Counted from the stretch's first letter, positions 47,263 to 58,137 are shown. The stretch: 64,000 nucleotides of DNA from Pseudomonas sp. MM213 (GCF_020423045.1 NZ_CP081943.1:5022001-5086000), one strand, 5' to 3'. Numbers and translations: made by a program. The notes: generated by a model not told the origin, from the letters alone.

Positions 47263-47481
47263 ATGAAAGCTGATATCCATCCAGAATACCCAGCCATCGC
47301 TGTTACCTGCAGCTGTGGCAACAAGTTCGAAACCCGTTCGACCTTCGGCAAAGCCCTGGCGATCGACGTTTGCAACGAATGCCACCCGTTCTACACCGGT
47401 AAGCAAAAGACTCTGGACACTGGCGGCCGCGTTCAGCGCTTCGCAGACCGTTTCGGTGCTTTCGGCGCGAAAAAGGCCTAA
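47263..47481 (+). CDS. rpmE: 50S ribosomal protein L31
   Basis: 72 residues, zinc-binding type: the four Cys (CSC near residues 16-18 and CNEC near 37-40) are present. Signature HPFYTGKQK follows. Start at the Met of MKADIHPEY with GAGGA upstream; 18 upstream open codons lack similarity. The zinc-containing form implies that a Cys-less L31 paralogue for zinc starvation may exist elsewhere. Confidence 0.97.
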   Translation: MKADIHPEYPAIAVTCSCGNKFETRSTFGKALAIDVCNECHPFYTGKQKTLDTGGRVQRFADRFGAFGAKKA

Positions 47482-47492
47482 GGCCAATCATT

Positions 47493-48305
47493 TTGGAAGG
47501 TCGTTCCGGCTTCTCCAGACTGATAAAAAAGGCGTCCCTTGCGGGCGCCTTTTTTGTGTCCGCGATTTGGCTTTCGGGCGCCCAGGCCTTCTGCCCGGTG
47601 CCGAGCGGGCTGACGTCGGTCGCGGTGCAACGGGTGGTGGATGGCGACACGCTGCGCCTGAGCGATGGCCGAAGCGTGCGCATGATCGGCTTGAATACGC
47701 CCGAGCTGGGTAAACAGGGCCGCTCCGACGAGCCGTTTGCCGTGGCGGCGCGCAAGCGCCTGGAAGCATTGGTGGCTGCCAGCGGCGGGCGGGTCGGTGT
47801 GCTGCCGGGTAAAGAGAGCAAGGATCACTACGGTCGTACCCTTGCGCATCTTTATGGCGCCGAGGGTGCCAACCTCGAAGCGCAGATGCTCGCAGAAGGG
47901 CTCGGTTTCCAGGTGGCGGTCGCGCCGAATGTCGATCTGGTGGCCTGTCAGCAAGCAGCGGAACGCAGTGCGCGGCAAGCCGGGCTCGGTGTGTGGCGCC
48001 AGTCGCCTGTACTGAAAGCGGAGCAGATCAACACGTCCGGCTTCGCGGTGGTCAGTGGGCGTGTGAGCAAGGTTCAACGCAATCGCGGCGGTGTTTGGAT
48101 CGAGTTGCAGGATTCTCTTGTACTGCGTGTTGCGCCCAATTTGCTGGGGCAATTTGATGGTGCGGCGCTGGAGCGCCTGAAAGGCAAGCAGGTCGAGGCC
48201 CGTGGCTGGGTCGTGGACCGTTCGCGCCGTGGCGGATTGCAAGCGGGGCAAGCGCGCTGGCTTCTTCCATTGACCGATCCGGCGATGTTGCAAGCGGCGC
48301 CTTGA
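47493..48305 (+). CDS. Secreted thermonuclease-family (SNase-like) nuclease
   Basis: Up to 270 residues from a TTG at 47493. A signal peptide (LIKKASLAGAFFVSAIWLSGAQA) is followed by an SNase-like domain: VVDGDTLRL, RMIGLNTPELGKQGRSDE and DHYGRTLAHLYG carry the Asp/Arg/Glu/Arg catalytic set. A ~90-residue C-terminal part (from INTSGFAVVSGRVSKVQ) looks like an OB-type fold. It starts 11 bases after rpmE, and the rpmE terminator hairpin falls inside the signal-peptide codons. Orthologue of PAO1 PA5048 by position. Substrate (DNA or RNA) not defined. Confidence 0.82.
   Translation: MEGRSGFSRLIKKASLAGAFFVSAIWLSGAQAFCPVPSGLTSVAVQRVVDGDTLRLSDGRSVRMIGLNTPELGKQGRSDEPFAVAARKRLEALVAASGGRVGVLPGKESKDHYGRTLAHLYGAEGANLEAQMLAEGLGFQVAVAPNVDLVACQQAAERSARQAGLGVWRQSPVLKAEQINTSGFAVVSGRVSKVQRNRGGVWIELQDSLVLRVAPNLLGQFDGAALERLKGKQVEARGWVVDRSRRGGLQAGQARWLLPLTDPAMLQAAP
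47525..47555 (+). terminator. Terminator hairpin after rpmE, inside the nuclease reading frame
   Basis: A6-GGCGTCC-cttgc-GGGCGCC-T6: seven-pair GC stem (one G-T) extended by A-T pairs and ending in a T-run. It would stop most rpmE transcripts and let a minority read on into the nuclease gene. Confidence 0.75.
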
Positions 48306-48407
48306 TAAAAAAATTGTAGACATTTTTATTGTCGATTGTGAACAGTCTATCCCTTGTGTTCCGTGGCTCTTGGCCCAAAGTCGTAGGGCGGGGCGCTTGA
48401 CAGGGGT

Positions 48408-48460
48408 GACTGGTCAGTCTTGTGGGGACTTTGCGAGGCGCGTATCCTCGCTGACCAGTC
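48408..48460 (+). promoter_or_regulatory. Nested inverted repeat upstream of malic enzyme
   Basis: Outer perfect 10-base arms GACTGGTCAG (48408-48417) and CTGACCAGTC (48451-48460) enclose an inner stem GCGAGG (48433-48438)/CCTCGC (48446-48451). A TTGTGG-N17-TATCCT promoter-like pair lies within (48420-48448). It ends 28 bases before the ATG, so it could be an operator or a leader RNA structure. Confidence 0.5.
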
Positions 48461-48488
48461 TGTCCAACAGTAAAAGCGGAATGCCCCC

Positions 48489-49757
48489 ATGTCTGATCTG
48501 AAAACTGCCGCTCTCGAATATCACGCCCATCCTCGTCCAGGTAAGCTGAGTGTCGAGCTCACCAAGGCCACCGCTACCGCCCGCGACCTGTCGCTGGCCT
48601 ACAGCCCCGGCGTAGCCGAACCAGTACGCGAAATCGCCCGCGATCCTGAACTGGCCTACAAATACACCGGTAAAGGCAACCTGGTTGCAGTCATTTCCGA
48701 TGGCACCGCGATTCTGGGCCTGGGTAACCTCGGCCCATTGGCTTCCAAGCCAGTGATGGAAGGTAAAGGCGTGCTGTTCAAGCGCTTCGCCGGCATCGAC
48801 GTTTTCGACATCGAAGTCGACTCCGAAAGCCCGCAAGCCTTCATCGACACCGTCAAGCGCATCTCCATCACCTTCGGTGGCATCAACCTGGAAGACATCA
48901 AGGCACCTGAGTGCTTTGAGATCGAGCGCGCTCTGATCGAGCAGTGCGACATCCCGGTATTCCACGATGACCAGCACGGCACCGCAATCGTGACTGCCGC
49001 CGGCATGATCAACGCCCTGGAAATCGCTGGCAAAACCCTCGCCGACGCCAAGATCGTCTGCCTGGGTGCCGGTGCGGCCGCCATCTCCTGCATGAAATTG
49101 CTGGTGAGCATGGGCGCCAACATCGAAAACATCTACATGGTTGACCGTACCGGCGTGATCCACTCCGGCCGTGACGACCTGAACCAGTACAAGGCTGTCT
49201 TCGCTCACGCGACCGACAAGCGCACCCTGGCTGACGCCCTGCAAGGCGCAGACGTGTTCGTTGGCCTGTCCGGTCCGAACCTGCTGAGCGCTGAAGGCCT
49301 GCTGTCCATGGCGGCCAACCCGATCGTGTTCGCGTGCTCGAACCCGGATCCGGAAATCTCCCCGGAACTGGCACACGCCACCCGTAACGACGTGATCATG
49401 GCGACCGGCCGTTCGGACTACCCGAACCAGGTCAACAACGTACTGGGCTTCCCGTTCATCTTCCGTGGTGCCCTGGACGTTCGCGCCAAGCGCATCAACG
49501 AAGAAATGAAAGTGGCAGCAGCCAACGCCCTGCGTGAACTGGCCAAACTGCCGGTTCCTCAGGAAGTGTGCGACGCCTACGGCGGCATCAAGCTGGAATT
49601 CGGTCGTGAGTACATCATTCCGAAGCCAATGGACAAGCGTCTGATCACCCTGATCTCCGATGCCGTGGCCAAGGCTGCAATCGAGACCGGCGTGGCAACC
49701 CTGCCGTATCCGAAGAACTACCCGCTGAAAAGCGTGGATGATGTGTTCAACGGCTAA
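48489..49757 (+). CDS. maeB: NADP-dependent malic enzyme (short form)
   Basis: 422-residue oxidative decarboxylase converting malate to pyruvate, CO2 and NAD(P)H. It has YSPGVAEP, GLGNLGPLASKPVMEGK, the metal-binding HDDQHGTA, the Rossmann motif VCLGAGAAAISC and ACSNPDPEISP. It lacks the phosphotransacetylase-like C-terminal domain of E. coli MaeB. Coenzyme choice cannot be read with certainty. Followed by a strong terminator. Confidence 0.9.
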   Translation: MSDLKTAALEYHAHPRPGKLSVELTKATATARDLSLAYSPGVAEPVREIARDPELAYKYTGKGNLVAVISDGTAILGLGNLGPLASKPVMEGKGVLFKRFAGIDVFDIEVDSESPQAFIDTVKRISITFGGINLEDIKAPECFEIERALIEQCDIPVFHDDQHGTAIVTAAGMINALEIAGKTLADAKIVCLGAGAAAISCMKLLVSMGANIENIYMVDRTGVIHSGRDDLNQYKAVFAHATDKRTLADALQGADVFVGLSGPNLLSAEGLLSMAANPIVFACSNPDPEISPELAHATRNDVIMATGRSDYPNQVNNVLGFPFIFRGALDVRAKRINEEMKVAAANALRELAKLPVPQEVCDAYGGIKLEFGREYIIPKPMDKRLITLISDAVAKAAIETGVATLPYPKNYPLKSVDDVFNG

Positions 49758-49778
49758 GCCGTTGTAACGCTTCAACCG

Positions 49779-49810
49779 AAGCCCCGGCTCTTGTGAGCCG
49801 GGGTTTTTTA
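49779..49810 (+). terminator. Terminator of malic enzyme gene
   Basis: CCCCGGCTC-ttgt-GAGCCGGGG with six Ts: a perfect nine-pair stem. Confidence 0.93.
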
Positions 49811-49845
49811 TTGTCTGTGGTTTGTGTGTTGTCTGTGCGGGCCTC

Positions 49846-49970
49846 TTCGCGGGCAAGTCGGATCGCCGCACCGCTCGCTCCTACGGGTTTTGTGCCGGTC
49901 GCGAATACTGCGTACAACACAAAACCTGTAGGAGCGAGCGGTGCGGCGATCCGACTTGCCCGCGAAGAGG
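49846..49970. repeat. REPIN with long-loop arms
   Basis: Both arms are the rare type in which GAGCGAG and CTTGCCCGCG are separated by CGGTGCGGCGATCCGA; arms are near-perfect complements over about 46 bases, and the spacer contains TTTTGTG/CACAAAA pairing. Lies between convergent maeB and ponA. Confidence 0.9.
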
Positions 49971-50002
49971 CCGGGTAATACAACCCATAAATCGCAGGCA
50001 AT

Positions 50003-50038
50003 AAAAAGCCCCGCACTTCTCTCGAAGGCGGGGCTTTT
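50003..50038 (-). terminator. Terminator of ponA
   Basis: AAAAGCCCCGC/GCGGGGCTTTT outer arms and a CTTC-tctc-GAAG inner stem; on the minus strand it ends with a T-run right after the ponA stop. Confidence 0.9.
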
Positions 50039-50053
50039 CGGGTGGTGCTGCGA

Positions 50054-52492
50054 TCAGAACAAATCGATCGGTGCCGCTTCATCCGCTGGCAGCGGGCTGC
50101 CCGGCGCATTGCCGTTGCCCAGCTCATTCACCGACGGTGGCGTATCTTCGGCCTTGAACAGCTCGAAGTACGCTCCAGGCGTGCCTGGGGTGGCTGCCCG
50201 GCCGCTGACCGGGTCAACCCGCAGGCTGAGGATGCCTTCCGGCTCCGGTTGCGTGTGCGGCGGCTTGTCTTTGAGCGCGGCGCCCATGTAGTTCATCCAG
50301 ATCGGCAGGGCGACGGTGCCGCCGAACTCGCGTTTGCCCAGGCTTTCCGGCTGGTCGAAACCGGTCCAGACGGTGGTCACGTAATCGGCGTTATAGCCCG
50401 AGAACCAGGCATCCTTCGATTCGTTGGTCGTACCGGTTTTGCCTGCAATGTCGGGGCGCCCCAAGGCCAGTGCGCGACGGCCGGTGCCGAGTTTGATCAC
50501 GTCCTCGAGCATGCTGTTGAGGATGTAAGTGGTGCGACCATCGACAATGCGTTCGGCCACGGCCGGCGCCTGAGGTGTTGGCAGACCTGGAGCTTCGCCC
50601 GGCGTCGCGTTGACCGTAAAGGCCTCGGCGGTCGGCGCGGCGATGCCGTCGGTGGCCACATCGCCTTTCGGCACGCTTGGCGGATTGGCGACGAACAACG
50701 TGTCGCCATTGCGGCTTTCGATCTTGTCGATGATGTACGGGGTGATCTTGAAGCCGCCGTTGGCGAACGTGCTCCAGCCGGTGGCGATTTCCATTGGCGT
50801 CAGGGTCGCGGTGCCCAGGGCCAGCGACAGGTTGCGCGGCAGGTCCTGCTTGTTGAAGCCGAACTTGCTGATGTAGTCGATGGTGCGATCGACGCCCAGC
50901 GCCTGCACCAGGCGGATCGACACCAGGTTGCGCGACTTGTACAGCCCTTCACGCAGACGGATCGGGCCGAGGAAAGTGTTGGTGTCGTTCTTCGGACGCC
51001 AGACCTTGTCCAGGTATTCGTCGACGAACACGATCGGTGCGTCGTTCACCAGGCTGGCGGCGGTGTAGCCGTTATCCAGCGCGGCGCTGTACACGAACGG
51101 TTTGAAGCTTGAGCCCGGCTGACGCTTGGCCTGCAGGGCACGGTTGTAGTTGCTCTGTTCGAAGGCGAAACCGCCGACCAGCGAGCGAATCGCGCCGTTC
51201 TGTGGATCAAGGGAAACCAATGCGCCCTGAGCTTGCGGGATCTGGCTGAATTTCAGCGAATTGTCCGGCTGACGCTGCACGCGAATCAGATCACCGACCT
51301 GAGCCACATCCGTGGGCTGCTTCGGATTGGCGCCCATGCTGTTGGTGTTCAGGAACGGCCGCGCCCATTTCATGCTGTCCCAGCCGATGTGTTCGTCGCC
51401 GGTACGGGTCAGCACTTGCAGGCCGTTCTTCTCGACCTGCGTGACGATGGCCGGCTCAAGGCCGCTGATGGTGCGCTGCTTGGTCAGCTCCGAGATCCAG
51501 GCCTCGCGGGTCTTGCCCGGCAGGCGCGACTCGGGACCGCGATAGCCGTGACGCTGATCGTAGGTCATCAGGCCTTCGTGGACGGCCGTGTTGGCCATTT
51601 CCTGCAGGTTGCTCGGCACGGTGGTCGTGACGCGGAAACCCTCGGTGTAGGCATCGCTGCCGTAGCGGCCGACCATTTCGGCGCGGGCCATTTCAGCAAT
51701 GTACGGCGCGTTCACTTCCGGGGTCGGCACGTGATAGCTGGCGTTCAGCGGCTCGTTGATCGCGGCGGTGTAATCGCTTTCGGTGATCTTGCCGAGCTTG
51801 TACATGCGGCCAAGGATCCAGTCGCGACGTTCCTTGCTGCGAGCCGGGTTGGCCAGCGGGTTGAAGCGCGACGGGGCTTTCGGCAGGCCGGCGATCATCG
51901 CCATCTGCGCCAGGCTGACGTCACGAATCGACTTGCCGTAGTAAACCTGCGCCGCGGCCTCGATGCCGTAGGCGCGGTTGCCCAGGTAGATCTTGTTGAC
52001 GTACAGCTCGAGGATCTCGTCCTTGGTCAGCTGCCGTTCGATCTGCAGGGCCAGGAGGATTTCAGTGGTCTTGCGCGAGAAGCTGCGCTCGCTGGTCAGG
52101 AAGAAGTTCTTCGCCACCTGCATGGTGATGGTGCTGCCGCCGGACTGGATGTGTCCGCTTTTTACCAATTGGGTAGCGGCACGCATCAGGCTGCTGGGAT
52201 CGACGCCGTAGTGGTTGGCGAAATTGTCGTCTTCAGCACTTAGTAACGCATTAATGAAATTGGGGGGAATGTCGGCGAAACGGATCGGTGTACGGCGCAT
52301 TTCGCCAAACTCTGCGATCAACTTGTTGTCGCTGCTGTAGACGCGCAATGGAATCTGCAACTGGATGCTTCGCAGTGCCTCCACAGAAGGCAATCCCGGA
52401 CTAAGGTAAAGAAACGCGCCACTCAGACCAAGGAGCAGTCCGCAGAAAACGGCGACGATGGACCAACCGAAGAATTTCAGCAGACGAATCAA
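50054..52492 (-). CDS. ponA: Penicillin-binding protein 1A
   Basis: 812-residue bifunctional peptidoglycan synthase. N-terminal membrane anchor (about 8-30), GT51 glycosyltransferase with ALLSAEDDNFANHYGVD, GGSTITMQVAKNFFL and the RKTTEILLALQIE segment, an OB-like insert, then the transpeptidase with SxxK (RQPGSSFKPFVY), SRN (KSRNLVSIR) and KTG (AGKTGTTNESKDAWF). Usual place divergent from pilM. Confidence 0.96.
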   Translation of the reverse strand: MIRLLKFFGWSIVAVFCGLLLGLSGAFLYLSPGLPSVEALRSIQLQIPLRVYSSDNKLIAEFGEMRRTPIRFADIPPNFINALLSAEDDNFANHYGVDPSSLMRAATQLVKSGHIQSGGSTITMQVAKNFFLTSERSFSRKTTEILLALQIERQLTKDEILELYVNKIYLGNRAYGIEAAAQVYYGKSIRDVSLAQMAMIAGLPKAPSRFNPLANPARSKERRDWILGRMYKLGKITESDYTAAINEPLNASYHVPTPEVNAPYIAEMARAEMVGRYGSDAYTEGFRVTTTVPSNLQEMANTAVHEGLMTYDQRHGYRGPESRLPGKTREAWISELTKQRTISGLEPAIVTQVEKNGLQVLTRTGDEHIGWDSMKWARPFLNTNSMGANPKQPTDVAQVGDLIRVQRQPDNSLKFSQIPQAQGALVSLDPQNGAIRSLVGGFAFEQSNYNRALQAKRQPGSSFKPFVYSAALDNGYTAASLVNDAPIVFVDEYLDKVWRPKNDTNTFLGPIRLREGLYKSRNLVSIRLVQALGVDRTIDYISKFGFNKQDLPRNLSLALGTATLTPMEIATGWSTFANGGFKITPYIIDKIESRNGDTLFVANPPSVPKGDVATDGIAAPTAEAFTVNATPGEAPGLPTPQAPAVAERIVDGRTTYILNSMLEDVIKLGTGRRALALGRPDIAGKTGTTNESKDAWFSGYNADYVTTVWTGFDQPESLGKREFGGTVALPIWMNYMGAALKDKPPHTQPEPEGILSLRVDPVSGRAATPGTPGAYFELFKAEDTPPSVNELGNGNAPGSPLPADEAAPIDLF

Positions 52493-52680
52493 GGCTTTGG
52501 GATATCCAGGGCAAAGAATGAATTAGGCAGCAGGGTTCAGATAAACAGGGAACGACCCGCGCTTGCAGTAAAAACCGGAAAAAAACGCTGGGCATTATAA
52601 GCATTTTTACGTCGAGAGCGTCATTTGCGCTGCTGTCAAGACGGGTGGTTTGAACGCAACGGACATTACAGAGTCCGTAA

Positions 52681-53771
<1,091 letters not shown>

Positions 53772-53772
<1 letters not shown>

Positions 53773-54338
53773 TGGCGCGGATCAACCTTTTACCTTGGCG
53801 CGAAGAGCTGCGGGACGCACGTCGCAAACGCTTTTTGCTGGCGCTGGTCGGCGTGCTGGTGGGCGCTGTGGCAGTGGTGCTGGTCGTGGATCGGGCCATC
53901 AACGGCGCCATCGACCGACAGGTCGCCCGAAACGATTACATCGGTAAACAGATTGCGGTGGTCGACGAGCGGATCAAACAGATCAGCGACCTCAAGGCGC
54001 GGCGTCAGCAACTGGTCGAACGCATGCGCATCATCCAGGACCTGCAGGGCAATCGTCCGATCAGCGGGCGGATCTTCGATCAGTTGGCGCGCACCCTGCC
54101 GGACGGGGTCTATTTCACCGAGGTGAAAATGGAAGGTAAAACCCTGTCCATCACCGGCGCGGCAGAATCCAATAACCGTGTTTCCGACTTGATGCGCAAT
54201 CTGGATGCATCGGACTGGTTCGATGCGCCCACCCTAACAGAGGTCAAGGCGACCACCGCAGGCCAACTGGATCAGGCCAACGTCTTTCAGTTGACCGTGC
54301 GCCAGACCCAGCCTGCTGCCGTGGAGGCCGTTCAATGA
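53772..54338 (+). CDS. pilN: Type IV pilus assembly protein PilN
   Basis: 188 residues: the conserved cytoplasmic ARINLLPWREELR peptide binds PilM, then one membrane helix (about 22-43), a coiled coil and a ferredoxin-like periplasmic domain. Forms the alignment complex with PilO and PilP. Confidence 0.95.
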
Positions 54339-54958
54339 GGCCGGCCGAATGGATCGAAGGGCTGCGCAAGATCGACATCAACGATCTGGACACCAACAAC
54401 ATGGGGTCCTGGCCGCCCGCCATCAAGGCGCTGGCGGGTCTTCTATTGATGATTCTGGTGTTGGCGCTGGGCTACAGCTTTTCCATCAGTGACCTTGAGA
54501 GCCAGCTTGAACTCAAGCGCGAGGAAGAGTCGACCCTCAAGGAGCAATTCGCCACCAAGGCCCACATGGCGGCGAATCTTGAGCTGTACACCCAGCAGAT
54601 GAAGGAAATGGAGAACTCCTTCGGCGTGCTCCTGCGGCAATTGCCCAGTGACACCGAAGTGCCCGGTCTGCTGGAGGACATCACCCGTACGGGCCTCGGA
54701 AGCGGGCTGGAGTTTGAAGAGATCAAACTGCTGCCAGAGGTGACCCAGCCTTTCTACATCGAACTGCCGATCCAGATCACCGTCACTGGTGCCTATCATG
54801 ACCTCGCCACGTTCGTCAGTGGCGTGGCGGGGCTGCCACGGATCGTCACCCTGCATGATTTCGACCTTGCCCCGGCCAACCCCGAAGGCGGCGCTAAATT
54901 GCGCATGAGCATCCTCGCCAAGACTTACCGCTACAACGACAAGGGGCTGCAAAAATGA
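54335..54958 (+). CDS. pilO: Type IV pilus assembly protein PilO
   Basis: 207 residues with a short cytoplasmic N-terminus, a membrane helix (ALAGLLLMILVLALGYSF), a coiled coil (LESQLELKREEESTLKEQF) and a periplasmic ferredoxin-like domain. Partner of PilN; overlaps pilN and pilP by four bases each. Confidence 0.95.
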   Translation: MRPAEWIEGLRKIDINDLDTNNMGSWPPAIKALAGLLLMILVLALGYSFSISDLESQLELKREEESTLKEQFATKAHMAANLELYTQQMKEMENSFGVLLRQLPSDTEVPGLLEDITRTGLGSGLEFEEIKLLPEVTQPFYIELPIQITVTGAYHDLATFVSGVAGLPRIVTLHDFDLAPANPEGGAKLRMSILAKTYRYNDKGLQK

Positions 54959-55482
54959 GCCCGGTTCGTATTTTTCCGATGATCGGGATGTTGGCCGCCC
55001 TGGCCGGTTGTGATGGCAGCAATGACTTCAGTGATCTCGACGCTTATATGAACGAAATGCGTCTGCGTGCGCCGGGCAGGATTGAACCAACGCCGACATT
55101 CCGGTCTTACCCAACGTTCACCTACAGCGCGGCTAACTTGCGAAGCCCGTTTTCCCGGCAGCTCAGAGTTGATCTGGCCGGCCAGAAGCATGGCGCGCGC
55201 AATGTCAAACCAGACCCCGGCCGGGTCAAGCAGTACCTCGAAGGTTTCAACATCGAGCAGTTTGAAATGGTCGGCACGATCTCCAATGCGGCGGGCTCCT
55301 TTGCGCTGTTGCGCGGGGCGGGCGGTGTGCATCGGCTGAAAGTCGGCGATTACCTGGGGCGCAACGATGGCCGGATCGTCGCCATCAGCGGCTCGCAAGT
55401 CGATGTGGTCGAAATCGTTCCTGACGGCGAAGGCGCCTGGCTGGAGCGGCCACGGACTATCCCTTTGAAAGAGCACTCATAG
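54955..55482 (+). CDS. pilP: Type IV pilus lipoprotein PilP
   Basis: 175-residue lipoprotein: lipobox LAALAGC places the lipidated Cys at residue 19. The unstructured linker and C-terminal beta domain (GTISNAAGSFALLRGAGGVHRLKVGDYLG, ends GTISNAAG and KVGDYLG) link the inner-membrane PilNO complex to the PilQ secretin. Confidence 0.95.
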   Translation: MSPVRIFPMIGMLAALAGCDGSNDFSDLDAYMNEMRLRAPGRIEPTPTFRSYPTFTYSAANLRSPFSRQLRVDLAGQKHGARNVKPDPGRVKQYLEGFNIEQFEMVGTISNAAGSFALLRGAGGVHRLKVGDYLGRNDGRIVAISGSQVDVVEIVPDGEGAWLERPRTIPLKEHS

Positions 55483-55495
55483 TGGAACTCGAATA

Positions 55496-57580
55496 ATGAA
55501 CAGGATTTTCGCAACCTTCGGTATTTCGCTATGGATAGCGTTGCTGTCGCCGATGGTACAAGCGGCCAACCTCAAGGCGCTGGATGTTGCCGCGCTGCCG
55601 GGAGACCGCGTCGAGTTGAAGTTGTCATTCGATGGCGCGCCGCCGGCGCCCCACGGTTACACGACGGAGCAGCCTGCGCGGATTGCGCTGGATCTGCCTG
55701 GCGTGGTCAGTCAGTTGGCGAGCAAGACCCGTGATCTTGGCGGCGGCAACGCCCGCAGCGCCACGGTGGTGGAAGCCAAGGACCGCACGCGGCTGATCAT
55801 CAACCTGACTCAATTGACCCCGTACACCGCACGGGTCGAAGGCAACAACCTGTTCGTTGTGGTCGGGCGGGGAGGCAGTAACGCTGCCGCGCCTGCCGCC
55901 AGGCCTTCGCGGGTCGCCACGGCAACTGCGGCGCCGGCCAAGGCTTATGCGCCGGCGAGCAAGGCCATTCGCGGCGTGGATTTCCAGCGTGGAACCCAAG
56001 GCGAAGGCAACGTGGTCATCGACCTGTCGGACCCTTCCATCGCCCCGGACATTCAGGAGCGCGATGGCAGGATTGTCCTTAATTTTGCCAGAACCCAATT
56101 ACCGGAACCTCTGCGAGTGCGCCTGGACGTCAAGGATTTCGCCACGCCGGTGCAGTTCGTCAACGCCAGCGCCACCGGTGACCGGGCGATCATCAGCATC
56201 GAGCCCAGCGGCGCCTTCGATTACTCGACCTACCAGACCGACAATAAGCTCACCGTCAGCATTCGCCCGATGACCGTCGATGACCTGCAAAAGCGCAACG
56301 CCGAACGTTTTGCGTACACCGGTGAAAAGCTCTCGCTGAACTTCCAGGACATTGACGTGCGCTCGGTGCTGCAACTGATCGCCGATTTCACCAACCTCAA
56401 TCTGGTGGCCAGCGACACGGTGCAGGGCGGCATCACCTTGCGTCTGCAAAACGTGCCATGGGATCAGGCGCTGGACCTGGTGCTGAAAACCAAGGGGCTG
56501 GACAAGCGCAAGATCGGCAACGTGTTGCTGGTGGCGCCGGCCGACGAGATTGCCGCGCGCGAACGTCAGGAGCTGGAGTCGCAGAAGCAGATTGCCGATC
56601 TGGCGCCATTGCGTCGTGAGCTGCTGCAGGTCAATTACGCCAAGGCGGCGGATATCGCCAAGCTGTTCACGTCGGTGACCAGTGCCGAGGCAAAAGTGGA
56701 TGAGCGGGGTTCGATCACTGTCGATGACCGGACCAACAACATCATTGCCTATCAGACCCAGGATCGCCTCGACGAGCTTCGCCGGATCGTCGCGCAACTG
56801 GACATCCCGGTGCGTCAGGTGATGATCGAGGCGCGAATCGTCGAAGCCAACGTCGACTATGACAAAAGCCTCGGCGTGCGCTGGGGTGGTTCGTTGCAGA
56901 ACAAGGGCAACTGGAACACGTCCGGGGTCAGCAACGGCGCCGATGCTTCGTCGACCATCGGCACGCCTGGCAGCACCAGTACCAACTCGCCGTTCGTCGA
57001 TATGGGCGCCGCCGCCAATACCTCGGGGCTCGGCATCGCCTTCATCACCGACAATGTGCTGCTGGATCTTGAACTGACCGCCATGGAGAAGACCGGCAAC
57101 GGCGAAATCGTCTCACAGCCCAAAGTGGTCACGTCCGACAAGGAAACCGCAAAAATCCTCAAGGGCACCGAGATCCCGTACCAGGAAGCCAGCTCCAGCG
57201 GCGCCACATCGGTGTCCTTCAAAGAGGCCTCGCTGTCGCTGGAAGTGACGCCGCAGATCACCCCGGACAACCGGATCATCATGGAGGTCAAGGTCACCAA
57301 GGACGAACCGGACTACCTGAACAAGGTCCAGGATGTACCGCCGATCAAGAAAAACGAGGTCAACGCCAAGGTCCTGGTCAATGACGGCGAGACCATCGTA
57401 ATCGGTGGCGTTTTCTCAAATACTCAGAGCAAGGTTGTAGATAAGGTGCCATTTCTCGGCGATGTGCCGTATCTTGGCCGCCTTTTCCGGCGTGACGTGG
57501 TTTCGGAGAAAAAATCCGAGCTGCTGGTATTTCTCACTCCGCGTATCATGAACAACCAGGCGATTGCTGTGAGTCATTGA
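55496..57580 (+). CDS. pilQ: Type IV pilus secretin PilQ
   Basis: 694-residue outer-membrane secretin through which pili exit. Signal peptide (cleavage near [10 protein letters not shown]), two AMIN peptidoglycan-binding domains (about 25-115 and 155-255), secretin N0/STN ([22 protein letters not shown]), N1 ([16 protein letters not shown]) and the secretin core ending [18 protein letters not shown]. Thirteen bases after pilP. Confidence 0.96.
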   Translation: MNRIFATFGISLWIALLSPMVQAANLKALDVAALPGDRVELKLSFDGAPPAPHGYTTEQPARIALDLPGVVSQLASKTRDLGGGNARSATVVEAKDRTRLIINLTQLTPYTARVEGNNLFVVVGRGGSNAAAPAARPSRVATATAAPAKAYAPASKAIRGVDFQRGTQGEGNVVIDLSDPSIAPDIQERDGRIVLNFARTQLPEPLRVRLDVKDFATPVQFVNASATGDRAIISIEPSGAFDYSTYQTDNKLTVSIRPMTVDDLQKRNAERFAYTGEKLSLNFQDIDVRSVLQLIADFTNLNLVASDTVQGGITLRLQNVPWDQALDLVLKTKGLDKRKIGNVLLVAPADEIAARERQELESQKQIADLAPLRRELLQVNYAKAADIAKLFTSVTSAEAKVDERGSITVDDRTNNIIAYQTQDRLDELRRIVAQLDIPVRQVMIEARIVEANVDYDKSLGVRWGGSLQNKGNWNTSGVSNGADASSTIGTPGSTSTNSPFVDMGAAANTSGLGIAFITDNVLLDLELTAMEKTGNGEIVSQPKVVTSDKETAKILKGTEIPYQEASSSGATSVSFKEASLSLEVTPQITPDNRIIMEVKVTKDEPDYLNKVQDVPPIKKNEVNAKVLVNDGETIVIGGVFSNTQSKVVDKVPFLGDVPYLGRLFRRDVVSEKKSELLVFLTPRIMNNQAIAVSH

Positions 57581-57584
57581 TTCT

Positions 57585-58103
57585 GTGCGAAATTTGATTC
57601 TTGTTGGACCGATGGGGGCTGGAAAAAGCACCATCGGCCGGTTGCTGGCCAAAGAGCTGCGCCTGCCATTCAAAGATTCCGATAAGGAAATTGAATTGCG
57701 CACGGGCGCCAATATCCCATGGATCTTCGATAAGGAAGGCGAACCGGGCTTTCGTGACCGCGAGCAGGCGATGATTGCCGAGCTGTGCGATTGCGACGGC
57801 GTGGTGCTGGCGACCGGTGGCGGTGCAGTCATGCGCGAAGCCAATCGTCGGGCGCTGCGTGCCGGTGGTCGGGTGGTTTATCTGCACGCTTCCGTGGAGC
57901 AGCAGGTCGGCCGCACTGCCCGCGACCGCAATCGGCCACTGTTGCGTACTGCCGACCCGGCCAAGACCCTTCGGGATCTGCTGGAGTTGCGCGACCCGCT
58001 TTATCGGGAAATCGCCGACCTGGTGGTTGAAACGGATGAGCGGCCGCCGCGTATGGTGGTGCTCGATATTCTCGAGCGCTTGCAGCAGCTGCCTCCCCGT
58101 TAA
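57585..58103 (+). CDS. aroK: Shikimate kinase
   Basis: 172-residue kinase of the aromatic pathway (shikimate to shikimate-3-phosphate). P-loop [12 protein letters not shown], shikimate-binding DSDKEIE and [14 protein letters not shown], lid [11 protein letters not shown]. The start is GTG 57585, four bases after the pilQ stop, giving MRNLILVG. Confidence 0.96.
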   Translation: MRNLILVGPMGAGKSTIGRLLAKELRLPFKDSDKEIELRTGANIPWIFDKEGEPGFRDREQAMIAELCDCDGVVLATGGGAVMREANRRALRAGGRVVYLHASVEQQVGRTARDRNRPLLRTADPAKTLRDLLELRDPLYREIADLVVETDERPPRMVVLDILERLQQLPPR

Positions 58104-58137
58104 AGCGCAGCGCGAAATGCGCTATCCTCGGCGTCCT

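Noticed and set aside
49793..50127. Small frames encoding SDRRTARSYGF-like peptides around 49.9 kb
   Set aside because: They are translations of the REPIN palindrome, present in both directions, not genes.
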